The position numbers were made by a program, and so were the translations under genes. Positions 26,045-36,021 of a DNA stretch of 64,000 bases are shown here, in pieces. Within the stretch, counting starts at the first letter, position 1. The number at the start of each line of letters is the position of its first letter. This DNA is from Actinomadura citrea (GTDB lineage Bacteria; Actinomycetota; Actinomycetes; Streptosporangiales; Streptosporangiaceae): NCBI RefSeq assembly GCF_013409045.1, contig NZ_JACCBT010000001.1, forward strand, positions 434,001-498,000, written 5' to 3'. The notes under the pieces were generated by a model. The model was given only the letters and a program-made list of their open reading frames with translations. It searched no databases and was not told where the DNA came from.

Positions 26045-26095
26045 CGGTGGCTGGGGTCTGTGCGCTTGGGGGCGCGGGTCGGGTGAGGCCCTGTT

Positions 26096-26962
26096 TCAGA
26101 GGGCGGGGGCTGGTGCTTGGAGGGATCCGAGGCGGTCTGGGTAGTCGGTGACTATCCCGTCTACGCCGTAGTTGATGAAGCGGGCCATGTCTGTGGGGGT
26201 GTTCACCGTCCAGACGATGACCGGGAGGGCCAGGGAGTGGGCCTGGTCTATCAGGGCGGGCGTGGTGATGTGGTGCTCGGGGGAGACCGCGGTGGCGCCG
26301 AGCGTGAAGGCGGCGGCCACCGGGTCGGCCGGGGAGCGGCCTGCGAGCCAGTCGGTTTCCGGGACGAGGGTCTTGCGCTCCATCAGGGCGACGCGGCCCA
26401 GGTCCGGGTGGTTTCGGCGGGCTTCGGCCAGGACGCGCCAGTCGAAGGCCAGGAGCTGGGAGCGTCCGGTGCAGCCGAAGGCCCTCAGCACGGCCGCCAC
26501 GGAGGCGGTCAGGAGCTCCACCTCTTCGCCGGTCCAGGACGGGTCGGTCTTGAGCTCGACGGAGAGCCCGACGCCGCTGGGGGCCAGCAGGGCGCACGCC
26601 TCGGCGAGCGTGGGGATGCGGGTGCCGGGCATCGGGGCGGCCTCGCAGCCGCGGCCCGCGTCGAGCGTCCGCAACTGCGCGAGGGACAGTTCGCGGACGG
26701 GCTTGCCGAGGTAAGGGTAGGCGGGGTCGCCCGGCCAGGCGGGGCCCGTGTCGGCGAGGACGGCGGGGGAGAGCACCTGGTCGTGGCCGAGGACGACGAC
26801 GCCGTCCGAGGACAGGCCCACGTCCAGCTCGATCGTGTCGACGCCGAGGTCGAGGGCGTGGGCGAAGCCGGGCAGGGTGTTCTCCGGACGGAGGCCGCGC
26901 GCCCCCCGGTGTCCGTGCACCTCGACGGAAGAGATCACCGAACGCACGCTACCGTCCGTCAC
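26096..26962 (-). CDS. Glycerophosphodiester phosphodiesterase
   Basis: The protein has 288 residues without a signal peptide. The GDPD domain starts HGHRGARGLRPENTLPGF, with the catalytic His and Arg, then ELDVGLSSDGVVVLGHD. VNTPTDMARFINYGVDGIVTDYP at the end is the usual C-terminal motif. It hydrolyses glycerophosphodiesters to glycerol-3-phosphate and an alcohol, in lipid turnover. The GTG at 26962 lacks a clear ribosome site, so a start a few codons downstream is possible. It lies 44 bases after purA on the same strand. Confidence 0.93.
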   Translation of the reverse strand: MTDGSVRSVISSVEVHGHRGARGLRPENTLPGFAHALDLGVDTIELDVGLSSDGVVVLGHDQVLSPAVLADTGPAWPGDPAYPYLGKPVRELSLAQLRTLDAGRGCEAAPMPGTRIPTLAEACALLAPSGVGLSVELKTDPSWTGEEVELLTASVAAVLRAFGCTGRSQLLAFDWRVLAEARRNHPDLGRVALMERKTLVPETDWLAGRSPADPVAAAFTLGATAVSPEHHITTPALIDQAHSLALPVIVWTVNTPTDMARFINYGVDGIVTDYPDRLGSLQAPAPAL

Positions 26963-27006
26963 CGAACACCCGGTGAGGAACGGGTGAGCTCAAGGGGAAC
27001 GCGAGG

Positions 27007-28476
<1,470 letters not shown>

Positions 28477-28899
28477 TCAGGAGCCGTTGAGGGCGTCGGC
28501 GGCCTCGGCGCTGCTGTCGCGCAGGAACGTCTTGCAGCGCTCGGCCTCGGACTCTTCGCCGATGGCTGCGGCGGCCCTGGCGAGGGCGTGCAGGGCGCGC
28601 AGGAAGCCGCGGTTCGGCTCGTGCTCCCACGGGATGGGGCCGTGGCCCTTCCAGCCCGCCCGGCGCAGCTGGTCCAGCCCGCGGTGGTAGCCGGTGCGGG
28701 CGAACGCGTAGGAGTCGATGACGCTGCCCTTGGCGAAGGAACGGTCGGCCAGCTCGGCCCACGCGCCCGGGTGGTCCGGGTGGCGCGCGGCGACCTCGAA
28801 CGGGTCGACGCCCTCCTCCAGGGCCGTCCGGGCCTCGACGTTGTCCGGAAGTTCGGTCGGAGCGGGGCCGCCGAGCAGGTTCTGGGTCATGCCGGTCAT
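28477..28899 (-). CDS. DUF3151 family protein
   Basis: This 140-residue protein matches the actinobacterial DUF3151 pattern: TQNLLGGPAP at the start, FARTGYHRGLDQLRRAGWKG in the middle, and PNRGFLRAL and TFLRDSS near the end. The family has no known biochemical function, though it is common near central carbon genes in actinobacteria. Here purA follows downstream and aldolase lies 4 kb upstream. The ATG at 28899 or the next at 28890 could be the start. It is predicted soluble. Confidence 0.88.
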   Translation of the reverse strand: MTGMTQNLLGGPAPTELPDNVEARTALEEGVDPFEVAARHPDHPGAWAELADRSFAKGSVIDSYAFARTGYHRGLDQLRRAGWKGHGPIPWEHEPNRGFLRALHALARAAAAIGEESEAERCKTFLRDSSAEAADALNGS

Positions 28900-28938
28900 G
28901 GTAAGCGGGCGCCCCCGTCCGGATTCAACCGGCCGGGG

Positions 28939-29463
28939 TCAGGCGGGCACGGGGAGCGGCAGGCGGAAGTGGGCGGAGCCGCCGTCCCTGGTGGATCGGG
29001 CCGCCGGCCAGCCGCTCCGGACGAACATCAGCGCCTGCCGGTTGGTGAGGATGACGTCCGCGTCGAACTCGGTGATGCCGCGCCGTCCGGCGAGCTCGGA
29101 CAGGCAGCCGACGAGGACGCTGCCGAGGCCCCGGCGCTGCCAGGGGTCGGCGACGAGGACGGCGAGGTCGGCGCGCCAGGTCCGCGATGCGTCGCGGACG
29201 TACTCGGCGATGCCGAGGATCTCGTCCCCGTCCAGCGCGACGAGGGCCTCGCGGTCCCAGTGGTCGAGGCTCTCCAGGAGGCCGACGTAGTGGTCGGGTA
29301 TGCGGGGCATGCCGGAGAAGAAGCGCGTGTAGAGACTGGCGGCCGACAGCCGGTCCGACATCCGCCGCACGCGGTCGCGGTCGGTGACGCCGTACGGGCG
29401 GATCCGGACGTCGTCCGGCGCGGTGGGGATGCGGGCGACGCTGCGCACATCGAGTTGCTTCAC
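28939..29463 (-). CDS. GNAT-family N-acetyltransferase
   Basis: The protein has about 174 residues when started at GTG 29463 (VKQLDVRS). The acetyl-CoA-binding motif A reads DPWQRRGLGSVLVGCL (the R/Q-x2-G-x-G/A pattern), and MFVRSGWP fits the following motif B. It is most like the single-domain GNATs used for small-molecule or protein acetylation; its substrate is unknown. A TTG at 29499 next to AGGAGG would add 12 residues but leaves no spacing. A long inverted repeat covers the start region. Confidence 0.83.
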   Translation of the reverse strand: MKQLDVRSVARIPTAPDDVRIRPYGVTDRDRVRRMSDRLSAASLYTRFFSGMPRIPDHYVGLLESLDHWDREALVALDGDEILGIAEYVRDASRTWRADLAVLVADPWQRRGLGSVLVGCLSELAGRRGITEFDADVILTNRQALMFVRSGWPAARSTRDGGSAHFRLPLPVPA

Positions 29464-29500
29464 GAAACTTATTGGATCGCAGAAAGTTGTGTGAAGCAAC
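29454..29500. promoter_or_regulatory. Long inverted repeat over the GNAT start
   Basis: GTTGCTTCAC (29454-29463) and GTGAAGCAAC (29491-29500) are exact reverse complements. AACTT (29466-29470) and AAGTT (29484-29488) continue the pairing inside, with a two-position mismatch. In the GNAT mRNA, the GTG start would be in the 3' arm of the hairpin. As DNA, it is a possible operator. Confidence 0.55.
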
Positions 29501-29517
29501 CTCCTGGGAGGGTCCTC

Positions 29518-30123
29518 TCAGGTCATCGGGCGGCGGCCGAGGAAGGCGACGAGCCGGTCGCCGGGCGACGCGTGCGGGCGGGGATCCACCGGCTCGCCGA
29601 ACAGCGGCCGCCGGCAGCGGGGCGGCGCCAGCGTCCTCGACACGTCCAGGAGGTCGGCGGCCAGGTCCGGAGGGAGGGGACGCCTCTCTCCGGTCGCCTG
29701 GGCGATGTCCCAGCCGTGCACGGCCGCTTCCAGGGCGCCCGCGCCGGCCACCGCCTCGACGGGGAGGCGCAGGTCGCCGACCGCCGCCGTCCCCGCGCCG
29801 CGGTCCGGGCGGCCGGAGGCGGCCATGGAGTGGCGGAGCAGGCGGACGGCGCGGACGCGCAGCGCCGACACCGGGTCGCCGGACGCGTCGACCGCGACCG
29901 GACGGATGCCGACCCGGCCCGCCGCCAGGCCCTCGTGCACCGCCGCGAGGGAGTCGTCGACGTGCAGCAGCAGCATGTTGAGATCCCATGCCGCACACGG
30001 CGTCGGGTGCGCGAGCATGGACCGCGTCACGGGCTGGACGGCGGTCAGGAGAAAACCGATCGAGCGCTCCAGGATGCACGCGCTCGATCGGGGGGGCGCC
30101 GATGCGCCGGTCGCCTCACGCAT
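29518..30123 (-). CDS. DinB/maleylpyruvate isomerase-family protein
   Basis: This 201-residue protein contains TPCAAWDLNMLLLHVDDSLAA near the N-terminus and EAAVHGWDIAQATGE in the middle. Both are the helical-bundle metal-binding histidine motifs of the mycothiol-dependent maleylpyruvate isomerase family. These enzymes use mycothiol in actinobacteria for isomerisation or thiol transfer. The substrate is unknown. It lies 54 bases upstream of the GNAT gene on the same strand and may be in one transcript. The ATG at 30123 is the only good start. Confidence 0.85.
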   Translation of the reverse strand: MREATGASAPPRSSACILERSIGFLLTAVQPVTRSMLAHPTPCAAWDLNMLLLHVDDSLAAVHEGLAAGRVGIRPVAVDASGDPVSALRVRAVRLLRHSMAASGRPDRGAGTAAVGDLRLPVEAVAGAGALEAAVHGWDIAQATGERRPLPPDLAADLLDVSRTLAPPRCRRPLFGEPVDPRPHASPGDRLVAFLGRRPMT

Positions 30124-30241
30124 TCGGCTCCTCAGCTCGCTGGAATGATCACCTGTACAGACCTCCGGCGCGGCGAGAAGTCATCGGTGACGGCGGCCGA
30201 TTCCCCCGTGAGGGGGGCCGGCGAAAGCGAAGCGTCGCCGT

Positions 30242-31093
30242 TTATGAGGGAAGACGCATGATGCGGAGGAATGCGGGGAGCACCCAGGGCCGCCGGCCCC
30301 GAATGACGACCTTTCGGCTCAGCACCGCCCGCGCTCTGCCGATCCGTCCGAACAGCATCAGGTTGAGCGCCGTCGGGTCGAAGAAGAGCCGCACGTCGGG
30401 GCGGTCGCCGGGCTCCTCCACGGTGACGAACCCGTCGGTCATCGCCATCACCACGGGGGCGGTGTGGTCGGAGCGGAACTCGACGGCGATCCGTCCGGCG
30501 GGCGCGGGGCCGTGGCCCTCCAGCAGCCGCCCGTACCCGTACTCGGTCACCCCGACGAGGAACATCTCGAAGAAGGGCGCCGCCTCCTGCGGCGGGACGT
30601 CCCAGCGCATGCGCATGGGCCGGGCCATGTCGCGCCCGTGGATCTGGAGCTCGTTGAGCAGATGCGCCAGGAGCCCGCCGACCGGGACGCGCGAGCCTCC
30701 CAGCCAGGGCAGCGCCGTCGCCGGATCGGCGTCCCGGGTCGCCGTCAGGAGCCGGTCGATATCGCGGACCAGGACGTCCGCGAGCGCTTGCGGATCGCGC
30801 TCGGGGAAAAGGCGCAGCAATTCCTCGTTCGCGGTGTCGACCGTATCGACGATCGTGCTCCGGATGAGGTCCTCGGATACGGCCAGTGGATCCTCGCAAC
30901 CGGCGGGATCGACCATCTGGTGATACATCCGTGCGAGGGTGGCGACGTGCGCCGCCGTATCGGTGACCGTCCAGGTGGCGGTGGCCTTGGTCTGGGAACC
31001 GGGCGAGGTCAGCAGCCCGGCGAACCGGTCGCCGGTCTCGCGCAGATACTTCCGGGTCGCCGCCCAGTTCTCCTCGGTGAGCCGAACCACCAT
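30242..31093 (-). CDS. Maleylpyruvate isomerase-like protein with SCP2-like tail
   Basis: The protein has 283 residues. The N-terminal half shows TWTVTDTAAHVATLARMY and LLAHLLNELQIHGRDMARP, with the His pattern of the DinB-type maleylpyruvate isomerase fold. The C-terminal half (about 170-280) resembles the SCP2 sterol-carrier fold, including FRSDHTAPVVMAMTDG and FDPTALNLMLFGR. This two-domain layout is common in actinobacteria. It is a second member of the family beside the 201-residue protein. The substrate is unknown. Confidence 0.82.
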   Translation of the reverse strand: MVVRLTEENWAATRKYLRETGDRFAGLLTSPGSQTKATATWTVTDTAAHVATLARMYHQMVDPAGCEDPLAVSEDLIRSTIVDTVDTANEELLRLFPERDPQALADVLVRDIDRLLTATRDADPATALPWLGGSRVPVGGLLAHLLNELQIHGRDMARPMRMRWDVPPQEAAPFFEMFLVGVTEYGYGRLLEGHGPAPAGRIAVEFRSDHTAPVVMAMTDGFVTVEEPGDRPDVRLFFDPTALNLMLFGRIGRARAVLSRKVVIRGRRPWVLPAFLRIMRLPS

Positions 31094-31184
31094 GGGCCGA
31101 TGGTCGCAATTTCCTGCGGGCCGGGCAAGGGCCCCGAGGAGGACGGAATTGTGCGAGGCGGCCCCGGTCGCCGCGGTCCGCAGG

Positions 31185-32219
31185 TCAGGCCGTCGCCGCC
31201 CGCGCGGCGGTGAACGCGGCCCATGCGAGGCATCCCAGCAGGCGGGCGTCCGCGCCGTCGTCGCGGCGGAACTCCGCGATGACCGCCGGGCCGACCCGGT
31301 ACGAGGCGAGCGCGGTCAGCAGCACGAGCCGCCCGGCGGGACGGTCCGGCGCGGGCAGACCGCCGACGGCCTCGTCGATCCGCGCGGGCTCGGCCGTGCG
31401 CCCGTCCCATCCGGCGAGCTCGGCGGCCAGCAGGTCCCGGACCGGCTCCGGCACCACCCGCTCGCCCGCCCGGTCGATGACCGCCGACGCGCGCGCGAAC
31501 GCATCGGCGATCACCTCGTTGCCCGCCGTCCAGGGCAGGTCGCCGGACGCCGGCGCGGCCGGCAGCAGGCCGAGGGACTCGCCGGGGGCATGGCGGGCGC
31601 GCGAGCTCGCGGCCATCAGGCGGCCCACCACCCGGCTCACCGCGCCGTGCGCCCGCACCGGGGCGTTCGGGGGGAACGGCGACTCGCCCAGGAAGATGTT
31701 GACCATCCGGTTGTAGTAGTGGAAGACGAACGCGGTCCCGACGATCTCGGGCGCCTGCTCGGGCGGGAACGGTCGCTCGGGGGCCCCGGGCGTGCCGAAC
31801 CGTTCGCCCCACCCGGCGACCGCGCGGATGTGCGGGTCGCCGATGTCGCCGAGCCTGCCCGCCGCGATCGCGGCCGCGTCGCGCCCCCGCACGAGGCCGT
31901 GCAACGTGGTGCTGTGCGCCGCCACGCAGTAGGGGCAGGAGTTGCCGAGCGACACCGCCGCGGCGGCGGCCTCCTTGGCCGCGCGGTCGGCCCTCCCCGT
32001 CGCGACCAGGGTCTCGCGCAGCATCATCCACACGGCGGCGAGCAGGTCGGGGACGGGGGAGTGCAGGATCACGGGCGGCGCGAGGATGCCGAAGTCGCGT
32101 TCGAGCTGGTCGTAGACCCGCGCGACCAGCCCCTCGGCGGAGGCGTGGCGGACGAGCGAGACGTGCGCGATCTGTTCCTCCGCGCCGCTCCGGGCCACCC
32201 GGACGAAACGGTCGTTCAT
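31185..32219 (-). CDS. Carboxymuconolactone decarboxylase/AhpD-like protein
   Basis: The protein has 344 residues from ATG 32219 (MNDRFVRVARSG). The AhpD-type active-site motif is NSCPYCVAAHS, with C-x2-C-x3-H, at about residue 100. AhpD proteins transfer electrons from lipoyl or thiol donors to peroxiredoxins. The long C-terminal part is atypical and includes helical segments of unknown role. Upstream on the same strand lies an HxlR regulator, a frequent partner of CMD-type oxidative-stress genes. Confidence 0.82.
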   Translation of the reverse strand: MNDRFVRVARSGAEEQIAHVSLVRHASAEGLVARVYDQLERDFGILAPPVILHSPVPDLLAAVWMMLRETLVATGRADRAAKEAAAAAVSLGNSCPYCVAAHSTTLHGLVRGRDAAAIAAGRLGDIGDPHIRAVAGWGERFGTPGAPERPFPPEQAPEIVGTAFVFHYYNRMVNIFLGESPFPPNAPVRAHGAVSRVVGRLMAASSRARHAPGESLGLLPAAPASGDLPWTAGNEVIADAFARASAVIDRAGERVVPEPVRDLLAAELAGWDGRTAEPARIDEAVGGLPAPDRPAGRLVLLTALASYRVGPAVIAEFRRDDGADARLLGCLAWAAFTAARAATA

Positions 32220-32516
32220 CGAACCGCCGATCAGTCGCGGGTCAGCGGCGGCGGTAGCGTACCCAGGCCCCCGGCGGCCGCGGGTCGACCACGGCTGCCG
32301 GCGCTTGAGCAGCTCTTTCTTCTCCACGCCGAACCGCGCGCCCTGCCGTCCTCTCTGCGCGCCTGCGCTCGGATGGTACCGAGGGAGGGCGGGAAGCACA
32401 GCCGCTCCGCCGAGGTTCGCGAGTCCTCGGGCCGCGTCTCGGCCCGTCCGGAAAGGGCCCGTCCGGAAAGGGAGGCGAGGCGGGAACCGACTCCGGTCGG
32501 AGGGGCGTCCGGCTGA

Positions 32517-32966
32517 TCAGGCGCTGGGGCCGGGGCGGGGGTCGACGTCGGCGGGGCCGAGGTGCGCACCGCAGGAGCCGCACGTGAACGCGGGGGTCAG
32601 CGTGCCGTCGCAGCCCCGGTGTCCGATGATCAAGGGCGGGCCGCCGGGCGCGTAGTGGCGGTCGCCCCACATCATCAGGGTCATGACCGCGGGCCAGAGC
32701 TCCACGCCCTTGCGGGTCAGCCGGTACTCGTGCCGCTCCGGCCGCTGCTGGTACGGGACGCGGCGCATGATGCCCTCGTCGCAGAGCCGGTTGAGCCGGT
32801 CGGTGAGGACGTTGCGGGCCACGCCCAGGGCGTCCTGGAAGTCGTCGAAGCGCCGCACGCCCTGGAACGCGCTGCGGATCAGCAGCATCGTCCAGCGGTC
32901 GCCCACGACCTCCAGCGAGCGGGCGATCGAGCAGTTCTGCGAGTCGTACGTGCGGGGCAGTGCCAC
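32517..32966 (-). CDS. HxlR-family transcription regulator
   Basis: The protein has 149 residues. The winged-helix core is typical: CSIARSLEVVGDRWTMLLIR, FDDFQDALGVARNVLTDRLNRL and HEYRLTRKGVELWPAVM. Near the C-terminus CGSCG plus CDG could bind a metal. Some HxlR proteins use cysteines to sense thiols or aldehydes. It lies 297 bases upstream of the AhpD-like gene on the same strand. Nothing else was found in that gap. It may control that gene. Confidence 0.9.
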   Translation of the reverse strand: MALPRTYDSQNCSIARSLEVVGDRWTMLLIRSAFQGVRRFDDFQDALGVARNVLTDRLNRLCDEGIMRRVPYQQRPERHEYRLTRKGVELWPAVMTLMMWGDRHYAPGGPPLIIGHRGCDGTLTPAFTCGSCGAHLGPADVDPRPGPSA

Positions 32967-33005
32967 GCTTCGGAGCCTACCCGCGTTTCGTCAGGCAACG
33001 GGCGT

Positions 33006-33031
33006 GGCCGGGGGCCGTGCGGCCCCCGGCC
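33006..33031 (-). terminator. Hairpin terminator after the aldolase gene
   Basis: GGCCGGGGGCC (33006-33016) and GGCCCCCGGCC (33021-33031) form a perfect 11-bp stem with a 4-base loop, 7 bases after the fba stop in the minus direction. Confidence 0.7.
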
Positions 33032-33038
33032 GGCTCCG

Positions 33039-34061
33039 CTACTTCAGCTTCTTGCCGGCGGACTGGAGGTTCTCGGCGGCCTCGACGATGCGGGCGGCCA
33101 TCCCGGCCTCCGCCGCCTTGCCCCAGGCGCGCGGGTCGTACTGCTTCTTGTTGCCGACCTCGCCGTCGACCTTCAGCACGCCGTCGTAGTTGCGGAACAT
33201 GTGCTCGGCGACCGGGCGGGTGAAGGCGTACTGCGTGTCGGTGTCGACGTTCATCTTGACGACGCCGTACGACACCGCCTCCCGGATCTCCTCCAGCGTG
33301 GAGCCCGAGCCGCCGTGGAACACCAGGTCGAACGGCTTGTCCTTGCCGTACTTGGCGCCGACCGCGTCCTGGATCTCCTTGAGCACCTCGGGACGCAGCC
33401 TGACCGAGCCCGGCTTGTAGACGCCGTGCACGTTCCCGAACGTCGCGGCCAGGATGTAGCGGCCCTTCTCGCCCACGCCGACGGCCTCGGCGGTCGCGAG
33501 CGCGTCGCCCGGCGTCGTGTACAGCTTCTCGTTGATCTCGTTGGCGACGCCGTCCTCCTCGCCGCCGACGACCCCGATCTCCATCTCCATGATGATCCGG
33601 GCCTTGGCGCACTCCTCCAGCAGGTCGGCGGCGATCCGCAGGTTCTCGTGCAGCTCGACCGCGGACCCGTCCCACATGTGCGACTGGAACAGCGGCTCCT
33701 CGCCGCGCGCCACCCGCTCCTGCGAGATCTTCACCAGCGGCCGCATGAAGCCGTCCAGCTTGTCCTTCGGGCAGTGGTCGGTGTGCAGGGCGATGTTCAC
33801 CGGGTACTTGGCCGCCACGACCCGGGCGTACTCGGCCAGCGCGGTCGCGCCCGTGACCATGTCCTTCACCGTGGAGCCGGACAGGTAGTCGGCTCCGCCG
33901 GTGGACACCTGCACGATGCCGTCGCTCTCGGCCTCCGCGAACCCGCGCAGCGCGGCGTTCAGCGTCTGGCTGGACGTCACGTTGATCGCGGGGAAGGCGA
34001 AGCCGTCGCGCTTCGCACGGTCGAGCATCTCCGCGTAGACCTCGGGCGTTGCGATGGGCAT
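33039..34061 (-). CDS. fbaA: Class II fructose-bisphosphate aldolase
   Basis: This 340-residue, metal-dependent aldolase has ALHTDHCPKDKLDGF with the zinc-binding His pair region, SHMWDGSAVELHEN, and a phosphate-binding glycine region in VFHGGSGSTLEEI. It interconverts fructose-1,6-bisphosphate and triose phosphates. The ATG at 34061 is followed by MPIATPEVYAEML, the usual actinobacterial start. A hairpin terminator follows. It is divergent from the DedA gene, with a 169-base gap. Confidence 0.96.
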   Translation of the reverse strand: MPIATPEVYAEMLDRAKRDGFAFPAINVTSSQTLNAALRGFAEAESDGIVQVSTGGADYLSGSTVKDMVTGATALAEYARVVAAKYPVNIALHTDHCPKDKLDGFMRPLVKISQERVARGEEPLFQSHMWDGSAVELHENLRIAADLLEECAKARIIMEMEIGVVGGEEDGVANEINEKLYTTPGDALATAEAVGVGEKGRYILAATFGNVHGVYKPGSVRLRPEVLKEIQDAVGAKYGKDKPFDLVFHGGSGSTLEEIREAVSYGVVKMNVDTDTQYAFTRPVAEHMFRNYDGVLKVDGEVGNKKQYDPRAWGKAAEAGMAARIVEAAENLQSAGKKLK

Positions 34062-34230
34062 TGTCAGCGTCCTTTCATACGCAGGGTGCCGCCGGGCATC
34101 CGGCCGGGCGGTAGCTCCCGGACGTCCGCGTACCCAGTGACTGCCCAGGTCACGCGGTTTCCGGGTCGGGCATGCCGTCCGCGCCCAGTATCTCGCCTAA
34201 TCGGAGCGTGGGGAAAGGTACGCTCGCGGT

Positions 34231-34956
34231 GTGGATCTCACTGCCCTTCCCCTTGACATCACCGAGTGGCTGCATCCCACCGCATGGCTGCAGCTTTTCG
34301 GCACGTTCGCGACGATCGGCGTGCTCGCCATCATCTTCGCGGAGACCGGCCTGCTGGTCGGCTGCATCCTTCCGGGCGACTCGCTGCTGTTCACGGCGGG
34401 GATCCTCACGGCGGTCTCGACCGTCAACGGCCAGGAGTTCCAGTCGCTGTCGCTGCCCTGGCTGCTGGTCGGCGGCCCGGTGGCGGCGATCGCCGGCGCC
34501 CAGCTCGGCCACTTCCTCGGCGCCCGCTACGGCCGCAGGCTCTTCGACCGGCCCGACTCGCGCATCTTCAAGCAGGAGTGGGTGGAGAAGGCCGAGCACT
34601 ACTTCAACCGGTTCGGCCCCGCGAAGGCGGTGGTGCTGGCCCGATTCATCCCGATTGTCCGGACGTTCCTGAACCCGCTCGCCGGGATGCTCGGCATGGA
34701 CGCGAAGAAATTCTTCATCTGGAACGCGATCGGCGGCATCGTCTGGACGGACGCGCTGTTCCTCCTCGGCCACTTCCTCGGGTCCGAAGTGCCCGACGTT
34801 GAGAAATACATCCTCCCGGGCGTAGCGGTCATCCTGGTTCTCTCGGTCATTCCGATCATTCGGGAGGTCCTGAAGGGCCGCAAAGCGGACCACGGTCCGA
34901 ATAAGAATGGTCCGGAAGAGTCCCGTCCGTCGCTCAGCGGTGACAGTTATCGCTAA
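34231..34956 (+). CDS. DedA-family membrane protein
   Basis: The protein has 241 residues with about five membrane helices. ETGLLVGCILPGDSLLFTAG is the DedA signature, and RFIPIVRTFLNPLAGMLGM holds the conserved arginines and proline-glycine of this family. DedA proteins are thought to be undecaprenyl-phosphate or lipid flippases. GTG at 34231 starts VDLTALPLDI. It lies 9 bases before the next gene, so the two are likely co-transcribed. Confidence 0.92.
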   Translation: MDLTALPLDITEWLHPTAWLQLFGTFATIGVLAIIFAETGLLVGCILPGDSLLFTAGILTAVSTVNGQEFQSLSLPWLLVGGPVAAIAGAQLGHFLGARYGRRLFDRPDSRIFKQEWVEKAEHYFNRFGPAKAVVLARFIPIVRTFLNPLAGMLGMDAKKFFIWNAIGGIVWTDALFLLGHFLGSEVPDVEKYILPGVAVILVLSVIPIIREVLKGRKADHGPNKNGPEESRPSLSGDSYR

Positions 34957-34965
34957 CCTCCCCAT

Positions 34966-35430
34966 GTGGGACGTCACCGGTCGGACCCTAGGGGTCTCGC
35001 GCGCATAGTCATCGCGGCCTTGGCCGTGATGGCTGCCTTGGCCCTGCTCATCGTCGGGGGCATGGCCCTGGTCAACGCGATCATGAGCGAGCCCGACAAG
35101 AAGGGCCCGGCGACGGGGGCCTCGCCGTCGGGTGGCGGCGGGCGGACCACGCCCAGCAGCAACGAGACCACGACGTCGCCCACGGCGCCGCTCCCGCTGG
35201 TGATCCGCGTGACCGGGCAGCCCACGACGGTCGTCGTCCGCGTCGCCGACGCCGGCGGCAAGGTGCTCGCCAACAGCACGCTCAACACCGGCGACACCCT
35301 GCAGTTCAAGGAGGCGCCCCTGCAGGTCGTCGCCCTCAACGGCGGCTCCCTGCAGGTCGCGATCTACGGCAAGGTCCAGCCGCGCGAGCCGAACGGCCAG
35401 CGCGCCCAGTGGCTCGTCAAGGCCCGCTAG
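34966..35430 (+). CDS. Single-pass membrane protein with RodZ-tail-like domain
   Basis: The protein has 154 residues. A short basic N-terminus precedes one membrane helix (about 13-38) and a Ser/Thr/Pro-rich stalk. The C-terminal beta domain contains VIRVTGQPTTVVVRVADAGG and GDTLQFKEAPLQVVALNGG. The tail resembles DUF4115, the extracytoplasmic domain of RodZ, but the helix-turn-helix part is missing. Whether it acts in cell shape is a guess. Its TAG overlaps the pyrE stop, with the two genes convergent. Confidence 0.72.
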   Translation: MGRHRSDPRGLARIVIAALAVMAALALLIVGGMALVNAIMSEPDKKGPATGASPSGGGGRTTPSSNETTTSPTAPLPLVIRVTGQPTTVVVRVADAGGKVLANSTLNTGDTLQFKEAPLQVVALNGGSLQVAIYGKVQPREPNGQRAQWLVKAR

Positions 35431-35963
35431 CCGAGACCGAGGTCGGCGACCTCGTAGGGGTGCCGGTACTCCAGGCCCTCCCCGGCGATCCGGTCGGCAG
35501 CGCCGCGCTCCAGGATCGTCGCGACCGCCACCACCTCCGCCCCCGCCTCGCGGAGCGCCTCCACCGCCGTGAGCACGGAGCCGCCCGTGGTCGAGGTGTC
35601 CTCCACCGCGAGGACGCGCCGGCCCGCCACGTCCGGCCCCTCGATCCGGCGCTGCAGCCCGTGGGCCTTGCCCGCCTTGCGGACGACGAACGCGTCCAGC
35701 GCCCGTCCGCGCGCCGCCGCCGCGTGCAGCATGGCGGCGGCCACCGGGTCCGCCCCGAGCGTCAGCCCGCCCACGGCCTCGTAGTCGAGGTCGGCGGTCT
35801 CGTCCAGCATGACCCGTCCCACCAGCGGGGCCGCGGCCCCGTCCAGCGTCACCCGGCGGAGGTCCACGTACCAGGACGCCCGCTTGCCCGAGGACAGCAC
35901 GAAGTCCCCGTGCACTACGGCCTTGTTCTTGATCTTCTGCAGCAGCTCTTCGCGATCGCTCAC
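35427..35963 (-). CDS. pyrE: Orotate phosphoribosyltransferase
   Basis: The 178-residue enzyme contains the PRPP-binding motif VLAVEDTSTTGGSVLTA and, before it, FVVRKAGKAHG (the catalytic loop lysine region). GGLTLGADPVA is also typical. It makes orotidine-5'-phosphate in pyrimidine synthesis. GTG at 35963 gives VSDREELLQKIKNKAVVHGDF, the standard start. An upstream extension is open but has no coding character. It stands apart from other pyr genes. Confidence 0.94.
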   Translation of the reverse strand: MSDREELLQKIKNKAVVHGDFVLSSGKRASWYVDLRRVTLDGAAAPLVGRVMLDETADLDYEAVGGLTLGADPVAAAMLHAAAARGRALDAFVVRKAGKAHGLQRRIEGPDVAGRRVLAVEDTSTTGGSVLTAVEALREAGAEVVAVATILERGAADRIAGEGLEYRHPYEVADLGLG

Positions 35964-36021
35964 GTGCAGAACCCTAATCACCCTGCGTACGCGCTCCGCC
36001 GCCGCCGTGTACGTTCGCGGG

